A stretch of 64,000 nt of DNA, from assembly GCF_000620045.1 (NCBI RefSeq), contig NZ_JHVH01000014.1:1-64000 (forward strand). The letters run 5' to 3'. This document shows positions 35,005 to 43,505 of the stretch, one piece after another (position 1 is the first letter of the stretch; each line of letters starts with the position of its first letter). Source of the stretch: Halomonas halodenitrificans DSM 735 (GTDB lineage Bacteria > Pseudomonadota > Gammaproteobacteria > Pseudomonadales > Halomonadaceae). The notes under the pieces are model-generated. The model made no database searches. It was not told the DNA's origin and saw only the letters and a list, made by a program, of their open reading frames with translations. The translations under genes and the position numbers were made by a program.

Positions 35005-35084
35005 AGGGACTGTCCCCGACCGAGCCATCAGGTCAATATTTATGCTCTTCGCCAGCATCGGCGCCACTGCCGGAGACAGTCCCT
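35005..35084. repeat. 80-bp element with 14-bp terminal inverted repeats
   Basis: agggactgtccccg at 35005-35018 and cggagacagtccct at 35071-35084 are inverted copies with one mismatch, bounding 52 unrelated bases, in the gap between the acyl-CoA ligase and hbd genes. The arrangement resembles a REP/MITE-type small mobile palindrome. Other copies would have to be sought elsewhere in the genome. Confidence 0.5.
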
Positions 35085-35112
35085 TCTCGCTCTTCTCGCT
35101 GGCGGTCGACAG

Positions 35113-36744
35113 TTACTGCTTGCGCGCTTCGTCGCGCAGCACGAACTTCTGGATCTTGCCGGTGGAGGTCTTGGGCAGTTCGGTAAAGATCACGGTCCTG
35201 GGTGCCTTGAAGGTCGCCAGTTGCTTGCGGCAGTGATCGATAATGTCCTGTTCGGTGACCTCGCCATAGCCCATCTTGAGCGTGACGAAGGCGCAGGGCG
35301 TTTCGCCCCACTTCTCGTCGGGCTTGGCTACCACTGCCGCCTCCTCGACCGCCGGGTGCGAGTAGATGCAATCCTCGACCTCGATGGTGGAGATGTTCTC
35401 GCCACCGGAGATGATGATGTCCTTGGAGCGGTCCTTGATCTCGATGTAGCCATCCGCATGCCACACGGCGAGGTCGCCGGTATGGTACCAACCGCCTTCC
35501 AGGGCCTGTTCCGTGGCCGCCTGGTTCTTCAGGTAGCCCTTCATCACGTTGTTGCCACGCATCAGGATCTCGCCGATGGTCTGGCCATCCTTGGGGACCG
35601 GTTCCAGGGTGTTGGGGTCGGCCACACACAGCGCCTCCAGCATGTGATAGCGCACCCCCTGGCGTGACTTGAGCCTGGCCCGCTCCTCCATGGGCAGCTC
35701 GTCCCACGCCGCACGCCAGGCGCAGGAGGTCACCGGGCCATACACTTCGGTGAGCCCGTAGACATGGGTGACGTCGATGCCCAGCGTCTCGACCCCGGCG
35801 ATAACCGAGGCGGGCGGCGCCGCGCCGGCCGTGGTGACCTTCACCGGATGCTCGAAGTCGCGCTTCTGCTCCTCCGGCAGGTTGACCAGGCCATTGAGCA
35901 CGATGGGAGCACCGCTGAAGTGGCTCACCGCCTCGTCGGCGATCAGGTCCATCACCTTCTTCGCCTCGACCTTGCGCAGGCAGACGTTGGTGCCGGCGGT
36001 GGCGGCGATGGTCCAGGGGAAGCACCAGCCGTTGCAGTGAAACATCGGCAGGGTCCACAGATACACCGGGTGATGCGGCATCGCCCACACCAGGATGTTG
36101 CTGGTGGCATTCAGGTAGGCCCCACGGTGGTGATAGACCACGCCCTTGGGCTTGCCGGTGGTACCGGAGGTGTAGTTGAGCGAGATGGCCTGCCACTCGT
36201 CCTCGGGCAGCCGATAGGCGTAGTCCGGGGAGCCCTCGGCCAGCAGCGCCTCATACTCCAGTTCCCCGATAACGCGCCCCTCGGGCATGAACTCGGGATC
36301 CGCCACATCGATGATCAACGGCTTGCTCTCGAGCCTGCCGACCGCCTCCTCGATCACATCCGCGAACTCGGGGTCGACCAGGATCGCCTTGGCTTCGCCA
36401 TGCTCCAGCATATAGGCGATCGCCTCGGCATCCAGGCGGATATTCAGGGTGTTGAGCACGCAGCCTGCCAGCGGCACACCGAAGTGGGCCTCGAACATCG
36501 CCGGCACGTTGGGCAGCATGGCGGCCACGGTTTCACCGGGCCGGATGCCACGCTTCTCGATCGCCGAGGCAAGACGGCGGCAGCGCTCCCAGGTGGTGCC
36601 CCAGTCGCGGCGTAGCTCGCCGTAGACCACCGCCGGGTAGTCTGGATAGACCGAGGCGGTTCGCTCGATAAAGGTCAGCGGTGACAACGGCACATGGTTG
36701 GCGGCGGTCTTGGGCAGACCCTGCTCGAAGATGCTCTGACTCAT
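35113..36744 (-). CDS. Acyl-CoA synthetase (medium-chain/DmdB-like AMP-forming ligase)
   Basis: This 543-residue AMP-forming ligase activates a carboxylic acid to its CoA thioester. Motifs are the P-loop YTSGTTGKPKGV (about 205), the hinge-side WYHTGDLAVW, DRSKDIIISGGENIS and the C-terminal Lys in PKTSTGKIQKFVLRDE. Overall it resembles AlkK/DmdB-type enzymes that act on short- and medium-chain or methylthio-acids. The ATG at 36744 follows GGAG. It lies directly downstream of an acyl-CoA dehydrogenase of the DmdC/AcdA type, so the pair could handle a short-chain or methylmercaptopropionate substrate (inference). Confidence 0.87.
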   Translation of the reverse strand: MSQSIFEQGLPKTAANHVPLSPLTFIERTASVYPDYPAVVYGELRRDWGTTWERCRRLASAIEKRGIRPGETVAAMLPNVPAMFEAHFGVPLAGCVLNTLNIRLDAEAIAYMLEHGEAKAILVDPEFADVIEEAVGRLESKPLIIDVADPEFMPEGRVIGELEYEALLAEGSPDYAYRLPEDEWQAISLNYTSGTTGKPKGVVYHHRGAYLNATSNILVWAMPHHPVYLWTLPMFHCNGWCFPWTIAATAGTNVCLRKVEAKKVMDLIADEAVSHFSGAPIVLNGLVNLPEEQKRDFEHPVKVTTAGAAPPASVIAGVETLGIDVTHVYGLTEVYGPVTSCAWRAAWDELPMEERARLKSRQGVRYHMLEALCVADPNTLEPVPKDGQTIGEILMRGNNVMKGYLKNQAATEQALEGGWYHTGDLAVWHADGYIEIKDRSKDIIISGGENISTIEVEDCIYSHPAVEEAAVVAKPDEKWGETPCAFVTLKMGYGEVTEQDIIDHCRKQLATFKAPRTVIFTELPKTSTGKIQKFVLRDEARKQ

Positions 36745-36832
36745 GGGTGGCTCCGTGAACTGGCACATGGCCATGGAAGGTTGGTGGTGTGACCGCCGGC
36801 ACGGAGCCGGCGGCGAACGCCTGGTGTTGAGA

Positions 36833-38668
36833 CTAGTGAGCGACTTCGAAGGCGGCCAGGCTGGCCATCCCGGCCTCGATCACAGCGCGCTGTGCCCTCC
36901 CCACCGGGAGCCATTGGCGAATCGCATAGTCGGCGCTCAGGCGCTTGGCGGCATAGAACGAGTCTGCGCTGCCGTTGGCCTGGGCGGCGCTGGCCTTGAG
37001 CGCCGCCTGACCCATCTGCCAGGCGCACAACACATGCCCGACGAGACTCAGGAAGGGAGTGGCATAGGCCTGGACGGCATCGGCGCCACTCTCCGGGTCG
37101 GCGCCCGCTTCCAGCACCGTGGCCATGGCGGCACGCAGATCGGCGGCGCCGCCCGACAGGCTCTCGCCGAGGCCGGCATGATCGGCGCTCGCCGCCAGCG
37201 CCTCGGCAGTGGCCTCTACCTGCTCGATCAATCCCGCCAGGGCGGCACCGCCGTCGCGCTGCAGCTTGCGCCCGGCGAGATCCAGGGCCTGAATGCCGTT
37301 GGTGCCTTCATAGATGGGCGCAATGCGCGCATCGCGCAGCAGCTGGGCGGCACCGGTCTCCTCGATAAAGCCCATGCCTCCATGGACCTGAATCCCCAGC
37401 GACGCGATCTCGACGGCCTGGTCGGTAGAGAACGCCTTGACCACCGGAATCAGGACGTCGACTCGGGCCTGGGCGGCAACCCGCTCGGCATCGTTTGCTG
37501 CATGGCGCGCCACGTCGAGCTGGGCGGCGCAGTAGAGCGCCAGGGCACGCAGGGCATCGGTACGGGCACGCATCGAGAGCAGCATGCGCCGCACATCCAG
37601 GTGATCGCTGATCGTGCAGTCCTGGCGCCCCGAGCGCGGGCTGCGGCCCTGGGTGCGATCCAGGGCGTAGGCGGCGGCGTGCTGGCAGGCGCGCTCGGCC
37701 ACGCCGACGCCCTGGATGCCGACCTTGTGGCGCGCCTCGTTCATCATGGTGAACATATGGTTGAGGCCGCGTCCCTCTTCACCGACCAGGTAACCGATGG
37801 CACCGTCCTTCTCGCCGAAACTCAGGGTGCAGGTAGGCGAGCCGTGGATGCCCAGCTTGTGCTCGAGGGCGGCACAGACGACATCGTTACGCTCACCCAG
37901 GGTGACATCGGCGCTGGCCCCGGGTTCATTGACCTGGGGTTCATGGACCTGGGGTTCATGGACTAAGTACTTGGGCACCACGAACAGCGAGATCCCCTTG
38001 TTGCCCTCGGGGGCATCCGGCTTGCGCGCCAGCACCAGGTGAATGATGTTCTCGGCGGCATCATGCTCGCCCCAGGTGATAAAGATCTTCTGGCCGAAGA
38101 GTCGATAGCTGCCGTCCTCCTGGGGCACGGCACGGGTCCGCACCTTGGAGAGGTCGGAGCCGGCCTGGGGCTCAGTCAGGTTCATGGTCCCCGTCCAGCG
38201 TCCCTCGACGAGTTTGGGCAGGTAGGTAGAGCGCAGCGCTTCGTTACCATGGTGGGCCAGCGCCTCGATGGCACCGGCCGTCAGCATGGGACACAGGCCC
38301 AGCGCCATGTTGGCGCCTTGAAGCATTTCCTGCACCGCGCTCGCCACCACCTCGGGCAGCCCCTGACCGCCCAGCGACTCGGAGACGCCGATGCCATTCC
38401 AGCCGCCTTCGGCGTAGGCCTGGTAGGCCTCGACAAAGCCTTCCGGCACGTCCACGCCACCATCGTCACGGCGGGTGCAACCCTGCTGGTCGCCGCTGGC
38501 ATTGAGTGGCGCCCAGACCTCACCGGCCAGCTTGGCGGCTTCCTCCAGCACCGCCTCGACCAGGTCGGGACTGGCTTCCTCGAAGCCGGGCAGTGACAAC
38601 GAGCCATGTTCGAGCAGTTCTTCCAGCACGAAGCGGAAATCGCGAACGGGAGCGGCAAAGGGAATCAT
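36833..38668 (-). CDS. Acyl-CoA dehydrogenase, long (DmdC-like) subfamily
   Basis: The 611 residues match the long FAD acyl-CoA dehydrogenases with an extra C-terminal domain, the group that includes 3-methylmercaptopropionyl-CoA dehydrogenase. Visible motifs are MNLTEPQAGSDLSKVRT (FAD/substrate), NEARHKVGIQGVG, QVHGGMGFIEETGAAQLLRD and the catalytic Glu in PIYEGTNGIQ. Near residue 235 a tandem HEPQV repeat is inserted, from three 15-bp DNA repeats. It is the first gene of the minus-strand cluster. Confidence 0.9.
   Translation of the reverse strand: MIPFAAPVRDFRFVLEELLEHGSLSLPGFEEASPDLVEAVLEEAAKLAGEVWAPLNASGDQQGCTRRDDGGVDVPEGFVEAYQAYAEGGWNGIGVSESLGGQGLPEVVASAVQEMLQGANMALGLCPMLTAGAIEALAHHGNEALRSTYLPKLVEGRWTGTMNLTEPQAGSDLSKVRTRAVPQEDGSYRLFGQKIFITWGEHDAAENIIHLVLARKPDAPEGNKGISLFVVPKYLVHEPQVHEPQVNEPGASADVTLGERNDVVCAALEHKLGIHGSPTCTLSFGEKDGAIGYLVGEEGRGLNHMFTMMNEARHKVGIQGVGVAERACQHAAAYALDRTQGRSPRSGRQDCTISDHLDVRRMLLSMRARTDALRALALYCAAQLDVARHAANDAERVAAQARVDVLIPVVKAFSTDQAVEIASLGIQVHGGMGFIEETGAAQLLRDARIAPIYEGTNGIQALDLAGRKLQRDGGAALAGLIEQVEATAEALAASADHAGLGESLSGGAADLRAAMATVLEAGADPESGADAVQAYATPFLSLVGHVLCAWQMGQAALKASAAQANGSADSFYAAKRLSADYAIRQWLPVGRAQRAVIEAGMASLAAFEVAH
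37922..37966. repeat. Three 15-bp tandem repeats inside the acyl-CoA dehydrogenase gene
   Basis: Units gggttcattgacctg, gggttcatggacctg and gggttcatggactaa lie end to end at 37922-37966 and keep frame. They encode the repeat HEPQV-HEPQV-NEPG in a loop region. Homologues normally lack this stretch (family knowledge, not checked here). Confidence 0.85.
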
Positions 38669-39030
38669 CGAAGCACCTCGGGGAAAATGATAACGGCGAT
38701 AGTAGATTCACTACTTTCTGCCGACCATTAGCCCAAGGTCTTAAATATCGAGCGCCCCGCACAGGGGCGAGTGTCGCCACCTCCTGGACGCTGAACGCCA
38801 CGGGCCGCTTAATGATGAAAAATTCAGGGTCAGCGACTTCGATGGTCAACACAGTACCTGCTATGCTGCTTTAAGTTGCGTACAGCAAGAATGGGTGTGC
38901 CACAAGATCAAGAAAAACCGATATCTCTCTCGCTTTTCTCATATAAATACACGCAAATGCAGATAAACCATTCTTAAAAATCTTTCCAGAAAAGATCGAT
39001 TTCCTTGAGATAGTTGCAAAGGAGCTAGTA
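38669..39030. other. Intergenic region before the RidA gene, no gene seen
   Basis: This 362-base gap separates the divergent acyl-CoA dehydrogenase (minus) and ridA-like (plus) genes. Base composition falls from G+C-rich to A+T-rich across it, from about 38880 on. A small G+C hairpin (GCGCCCC-gcaca-GGGGCG) lies near 38752-38768. Minus-strand codons at about 38720-38852 are open from a GTG but show no ribosome site or recognisable domain, so I do not call a gene. The composition change makes this a likely border of acquired DNA. Confidence 0.6.
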
Positions 39031-39528
39031 ATGAAAAAGTTACTTTCGAAGGCAGCAATGGCTACGCTTTTGGCGGGGTTCATGACGCCTGTACTAGCGG
39101 AGGAAGGTGGCGTGATTCGTCATGACCTGCCTGACACTGACTTCCCTATCTCCTTGGCCGTCGAAGTCCCGGCTGACAAGACCCTGGTACATTTAAGCGG
39201 CCAGGTGCCTACGCAAATCAACGAAGACGCCACAAGGGAGAGCATTGAGGCATACGGCTCCATGGAGGAGCAGGCCACTTCTGCGTTGAAGTCCATTCAG
39301 AAAAGCCTTGCGTCCCTTGAGCTCACCATGGCTGACATTTACCGAATGCAGGTATTTCTTGTCGCAGAAGACGGGGAAGTAGACTTTTCGGGCTTCATGA
39401 GGGCATACAAGCAGTTTTTTGGAACCGAAGACCAGCCTAATCTTCCAGTTCGCTCTGCCGTGGAGGTCGCCGCCCTGGCAAACCCTGGATGGCTGATTGA
39501 GATCGAGGTCTCCGCGGCTCGCCCATAA
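39031..39528 (+). CDS. Exported RidA-family imine/enamine deaminase
   Basis: The 165 residues begin with a clear Sec signal peptide (MKKLLSKAAM..., cleavage about A23|E24) and continue as a RidA/YjgF domain: LVHLSGQVPTQ, SMEEQATSALKSIQKSL, MADIYRMQVFL, and LPVRSAVEVAALANPGW. Arg141 aligns with the Arg essential for imine deamination in RidA. RidA proteins are usually cytoplasmic; a periplasmic one is unusual. It is followed, after 233 bases, by a cytochrome c, an FAD amine oxidase and another cytochrome c. It probably hydrolyses the imine made by that oxidase (inference). AAGGAG precedes the ATG. Confidence 0.9.
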   Translation: MKKLLSKAAMATLLAGFMTPVLAEEGGVIRHDLPDTDFPISLAVEVPADKTLVHLSGQVPTQINEDATRESIEAYGSMEEQATSALKSIQKSLASLELTMADIYRMQVFLVAEDGEVDFSGFMRAYKQFFGTEDQPNLPVRSAVEVAALANPGWLIEIEVSAARP

Positions 39529-39558
39529 TTCTTTGATTTTTGGAGCGCTCCTCTACTA

Positions 39559-39612
39559 GGCTGGATGCCATGGGATTATCAAAAATTCGTGCTCATAGGG
39601 ATCCAGCTTTTT
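39559..39612 (+). terminator. Possible weak terminator between ridA-like and cytochrome genes
   Basis: GCTGGAT (39560-39566) can pair with ATCCAGC (39601-39607), followed by TTTTT, but the loop is long (34 bases). It could partly separate the ridA-like gene from the genes that follow. The rest of 39529-39761 holds no gene. Confidence 0.3.
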
Positions 39613-39761
39613 ACCTCACCAGACGTTGTATGCTTTACCTTTTCGGCATTGGGTGCCCAACACTCAGGCTTACGCCTTATTAACATGATTGAATAGACAG
39701 GACTTGGGTAGCTGGCTTTTACGTTCACTGCATGGTCTCATTAATATAACAGGGTAGTAAT

Positions 39762-41237
39762 ATGCGGCTTCAATATTTTTCGGCGGCAGCCTGCCTATTG
39801 ATAGGAGGCCTGGCCAGCTCCACGACGGCTTTATCTGACGAGCCGCAGGAACAGCTTGTGGAGCGGGGCAGGTATATTGCTCAGGCGACAGACTGCATTG
39901 CCTGCCATATTGGCCCGGATGGAACGCCCTATGCAGGTGGGCAAGCCAATCGCACGCCGCTGGGCGATATCGTCGCACCCAATATATCCTCCTCCGAAGA
40001 GTATGGAATTGGCAGCTACTCTCTGAGTGATCTGACCCGCGTGCTGCGTGAGGGAAAGGCCCCCGGCGGAAAACACCTCTATCCGGCAATGCCCTACCCT
40101 TCCTATCAGGGCATGATGGATGAGGATATAGAGGCCCTGTACGCCTACCTGCAAAGTGTTCCAGCGGTAGACCGTGCGCCTGAGGCTGAAACCGACCTGA
40201 GCTTTCCCTTCAACGTTCGTCTTTCGATGACCGTGTGGAATGCCATTAATCTTGGCGAATACGCCCCGCCTGAAGGGCTTGATGACCGCGAGGCACGCGG
40301 TCAGTATATTGTCGACCATATGGCCCACTGTGGCACCTGTCATACGCCACGTGACGACATGATGGGCAGCGATTACGACCAGTATCTGGGTGGCGCCCAG
40401 CTAGGCCGCTGGTATGCACCGAACATCACCAGCGATGACACATCGGGCATTGGCGCCTGGAGCCACCAACAATTGGCGGACTACCTCAAACATGGTCAGG
40501 CAGGTTATCTTGCCCAGGCCGCAGGTCCAATGGGTGAGGCCGTTCACCATAGCCTGCAGTACCTCACCGAAGATGATCGCATGGCGATAGCCGCGTATTT
40601 AAAAGCAGTGCCGGCCATCAGCGATGAAAAACAGCAGCATGCCGTTTTCGATCCTGAGCTCGGCGTTCCGCTGGCGCAGCTTGAGCCGGTAGTCATCAAG
40701 GCCACGGATTATCGAAGCGATGAACTCGAAGAGAACGGCTTGAAATCCAACGACATTGAGGAGCCGAGCTCACCGGAGGGCCTTTATGCGCAGCACTGTG
40801 CAGCCTGTCACCGAGATGATGGTATGGGTCAACCAGACTCTCACTACGCAAGCTTGAAAGGTAATACAACAGTTCGTAGTGCCAACCCGAGAAACCTGAT
40901 AGCCGTCGTCCTGGAGGGCATTAGCTATAACGGTGCGACCCCCAGACCGCTTATGCCGGGCTTTGAGGGCAAGCTAGACGACCAGGAAGTCGCCGATATC
41001 GCCAACTTTGTGCGTACGGAATTCGGCGAGCACTCGTCCAGCAATATCGAAGAAGATGACGTGGCATATATCGCTTCCGGCAAACAACCCACCTCCACTT
41101 TAATTCGCTTTGCACCAGTGCTGGCCTGGGCTGGCGTGCTAATTATTTTATTGCTGATAGTAGGCGGAATCTGGACATGGCGCCGTCGGCGTCATCAGCG
41201 TTCCCATACTGAAAGCCGCCCCGAGGCTCACTCTTAA
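39762..41237 (+). CDS. Triheme cytochrome c, membrane anchored (dehydrogenase subunit type)
   Basis: The 491-residue protein has an N-terminal signal peptide (cleavage about TTA|LSDE), three cytochrome c domains with heme motifs CIACH (45-49), CGTCH (190-194) and CAACH (346-350), and a C-terminal membrane helix at about 452-473 ending in a basic cytoplasmic tail. This is the architecture of cytochrome subunits of membrane alcohol/gluconate dehydrogenases, which pass electrons from a periplasmic flavin or PQQ enzyme to ubiquinone or an oxidase. Here its partner is the Tat-exported FAD amine oxidase encoded just downstream (18-base gap). Confidence 0.9.
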   Translation: MRLQYFSAAACLLIGGLASSTTALSDEPQEQLVERGRYIAQATDCIACHIGPDGTPYAGGQANRTPLGDIVAPNISSSEEYGIGSYSLSDLTRVLREGKAPGGKHLYPAMPYPSYQGMMDEDIEALYAYLQSVPAVDRAPEAETDLSFPFNVRLSMTVWNAINLGEYAPPEGLDDREARGQYIVDHMAHCGTCHTPRDDMMGSDYDQYLGGAQLGRWYAPNITSDDTSGIGAWSHQQLADYLKHGQAGYLAQAAGPMGEAVHHSLQYLTEDDRMAIAAYLKAVPAISDEKQQHAVFDPELGVPLAQLEPVVIKATDYRSDELEENGLKSNDIEEPSSPEGLYAQHCAACHRDDGMGQPDSHYASLKGNTTVRSANPRNLIAVVLEGISYNGATPRPLMPGFEGKLDDQEVADIANFVRTEFGEHSSSNIEEDDVAYIASGKQPTSTLIRFAPVLAWAGVLIILLLIVGGIWTWRRRRHQRSHTESRPEAHS

Positions 41238-41254
41238 AGGATAAGGTTCGTCAA

Positions 41255-42856
41255 ATGACTACTAGCCCCTTTTTGACGCGGCGCGATCTGCTGGCGATGA
41301 TTGGCAAGACAGCCGGCGCAACCGCTATGTATTCGGCAATGACGTCTATGGGCTTTGCCAAAGGCTCAACGTTTACCCGCGAGCTGGACCTCTCCGATGC
41401 GCCATCAGGAGAGAGCATCTTGATACTGGGCGCCGGCCTGGCCGGCATGACCGCCGCTTATGAAATGCGAAAGGCGGGTTATGATGTCAGTATTCTGGAG
41501 TATAACCAGCGCCCCGGTGGACGGTGCTACACGATTCACAGCGGCGATACCGTCACCGACCTATCCGGTGAAACACAGCACTGTAATTTCGCACCTGGCA
41601 ACTATATAAATCCCGGCCCATGGCGCATCCCTTACCATCACTACGGAGTACTTCATTACTGCAAGAAATTCGGCGTCAAGCTGGAACCTTTCATACAGCT
41701 TAACTACAACGCCTACGTACATTCATCCGAAGCTTTCGGAGGAAAACCGCAGCGCATTAGAGAGGTTCTTACCGATATACATGGCTATACATCGGAGCTG
41801 CTTGCAAAAGCAACCAACCAACATGCCCTCGACGATGTCCTTACCAAGGAAGACTGTGAGTCTCTGCTTTCCCAGCTTGGTGAATGGGGCCACCTGAGCG
41901 AGGATCATAAGTATAAAAAAAGCCTGAAAGCGAGTGCCTATCGAGGCTACAAGGATTGGCCTGCAGGCGGGTTGATGCCCAAGCCTTCACCCAGCGAACC
42001 GTTGGACTTTAAAGAACTTTTGCACTCGGGCCTGTGGGGAATGCTGCTTGACTATTTCAACACCTCATACCAGCACATGATGTTCGAGCCTGTCGGCGGC
42101 ATGGAGGAAATTGCCCGCGGCTTTGCGGGCGAGGTAGGCGATCTGATCGAGTACGGCCGAAAGGTAGTACGGATAAACCAGTCTGACAACGAGGTAACTG
42201 TACATTATATCGACCCGGACCGACCGGACGATGTCATGACGCGTACTGCCGACTGGTGCATATGCACGATCCCCCTTTCCATTCTCAGCCAGACTCCAGT
42301 GGATGCATCACCTGCCTTGCGTGAAGCAATAGCGGCCGTGCCCTACGCCAGCTCTGTGAAAACCGGTCTCGAGTTCAAACGACGCTTCTGGGAGCAGGAT
42401 GAAAGTATTTTTGGCGGGGTCACCTATACGGACTTGCCGATAAAGGCCATATCATACCCGATGTATGATTACTTCAGCGATGGTCCAGCGGTGCTGCTGG
42501 GCGCCTACACCATTGACGATGCAACCAGCTTTACCATGTCGTCCATGAGCGCACGGGAACGTGTTGCACTTGCCGTGGCTTATGGGAAGCAGATACACCC
42601 TCAGTATGAAGATGAGTTTATTTCCGGTGTTTCCTGGTCGTGGCACCTCTCTCCCTGGTCGTTGGGATGCTACGGTCTCTGGACGGACGAGCTTCGTGAA
42701 GCTCATTACGACACGTTATGCGAGATCGACAACCGTCTGGTGCTCGCGGGCGAGCACTGTTCATACATTCCTGCCTGGCTGGAAGGGGCGATTCTCTCCG
42801 GCATGGATGCCAGTAAACGCCTCCATGAAAAGGCTACTGCTGAAGCCAGAATTTGA
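41255..42856 (+). CDS. Tat-exported FAD-dependent amine oxidase/dehydrogenase
   Basis: The 533-residue flavoprotein begins with a twin-Arg signal (LTRRDLLAMIGKTAG, about 7-21). The FAD dinucleotide-binding motif LGAGLAGMTAAYEM is at about 58-71, the flavin-contacting RPGGRC at 86-91, and the C-terminal flavin segment LAGEHCSYIPAWLEGAILSG near 505-525. It belongs to the amino-oxidase superfamily (monoamine, L-amino-acid and nicotine-type enzymes). It lies between two cytochrome c genes, so it likely acts as a dehydrogenase in the periplasm. The substrate, an amine or amino acid, cannot be read. AAGGATAAGG precedes the ATG. Confidence 0.88.
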   Translation: MTTSPFLTRRDLLAMIGKTAGATAMYSAMTSMGFAKGSTFTRELDLSDAPSGESILILGAGLAGMTAAYEMRKAGYDVSILEYNQRPGGRCYTIHSGDTVTDLSGETQHCNFAPGNYINPGPWRIPYHHYGVLHYCKKFGVKLEPFIQLNYNAYVHSSEAFGGKPQRIREVLTDIHGYTSELLAKATNQHALDDVLTKEDCESLLSQLGEWGHLSEDHKYKKSLKASAYRGYKDWPAGGLMPKPSPSEPLDFKELLHSGLWGMLLDYFNTSYQHMMFEPVGGMEEIARGFAGEVGDLIEYGRKVVRINQSDNEVTVHYIDPDRPDDVMTRTADWCICTIPLSILSQTPVDASPALREAIAAVPYASSVKTGLEFKRRFWEQDESIFGGVTYTDLPIKAISYPMYDYFSDGPAVLLGAYTIDDATSFTMSSMSARERVALAVAYGKQIHPQYEDEFISGVSWSWHLSPWSLGCYGLWTDELREAHYDTLCEIDNRLVLAGEHCSYIPAWLEGAILSGMDASKRLHEKATAEARI

Positions 42857-42863
42857 GGTAGCA

Positions 42864-43505
42864 ATGAAGAACATTACGCTTGCGGTGATTTTTCTCGGCA
42901 TTGGCACGTTCCCCATCACGACAAATGCCGATACAGCCGTTCCCGCTGATCACAATAAAACAGCTGTCGTGAGTTCATCCCCGAACAACAACGGTGCTGA
43001 AAGGGCAGAAACGCAAGGAAAGGAAACAAGCTCAGGGCTAGCCAAGGACGCCGGCGAACGAGGCACTCCTCCCTGGACGAACGATAGCGCCAACATCAAT
43101 CTGCAGCAGCCCCGGACGCCGCCTGACAAAAACCTGCCGGAGCCCTACACGGCGCAAGACTTCGAGGTGAAGCCCGAGTGGGACAAGCTCTTCGCGGATC
43201 ACAGCCGCTTCTCCACCGAGAGCGGTGAAGAGCTGTATCATACCATGTGCCAGGCTTGCCACATGGAGGACGGTCAGGGCGCAAGCGAGGCCGGTGACTA
43301 CCCCTCGTTTGTCGGTGATGAACGGCTACGCTCCCCCTTCTACCCCATTGATGTCGTGCTCAACGGCTTTCGTGGGATGCCGGGATTCCGCGACCAGCTA
43401 TCCGACCAGCAGATTGCCGATGTGGTCAATTACCTGCGTACAAGCTTCGGCAACCAGCTAGAGTCAGACGTCACCCCCGAAGACGTTGTTCGAGTGCGTC
43501 ACTAG
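42864..43505 (+). CDS. Monoheme cytochrome c
   Basis: The 213 residues have a signal peptide (about 1-23), a long low-complexity linker rich in Asn/Glu/Lys/Pro (about 24-95) and one cytochrome c domain with heme motif CQACH at 129-133; the likely Met ligand is in GFRGMPGF. Only seven bases separate it from the oxidase gene, and GAGGT lies before the ATG. It is probably the first electron acceptor of the oxidase or a shuttle to the triheme protein. Its stop overlaps that of the convergent methyltransferase gene at CTAG. Confidence 0.87.
   Translation: MKNITLAVIFLGIGTFPITTNADTAVPADHNKTAVVSSSPNNNGAERAETQGKETSSGLAKDAGERGTPPWTNDSANINLQQPRTPPDKNLPEPYTAQDFEVKPEWDKLFADHSRFSTESGEELYHTMCQACHMEDGQGASEAGDYPSFVGDERLRSPFYPIDVVLNGFRGMPGFRDQLSDQQIADVVNYLRTSFGNQLESDVTPEDVVRVRH

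Noticed and set aside
35033..36196. Second minus-strand frame of nearly 390 codons inside the acyl-CoA ligase gene
   Set aside because: It lies in another frame of the same strand within a complete ligase; no motif or ribosome site supports it.
38717..38852. Minus-strand frame opening MLTIEVADPEFFIIKRP in the gap before the RidA gene
   Set aside because: It begins with a GTG without a ribosome site, and no family can be named. It reads on into the acyl-CoA dehydrogenase gene region in a different frame. I kept it as unassigned intergenic sequence.
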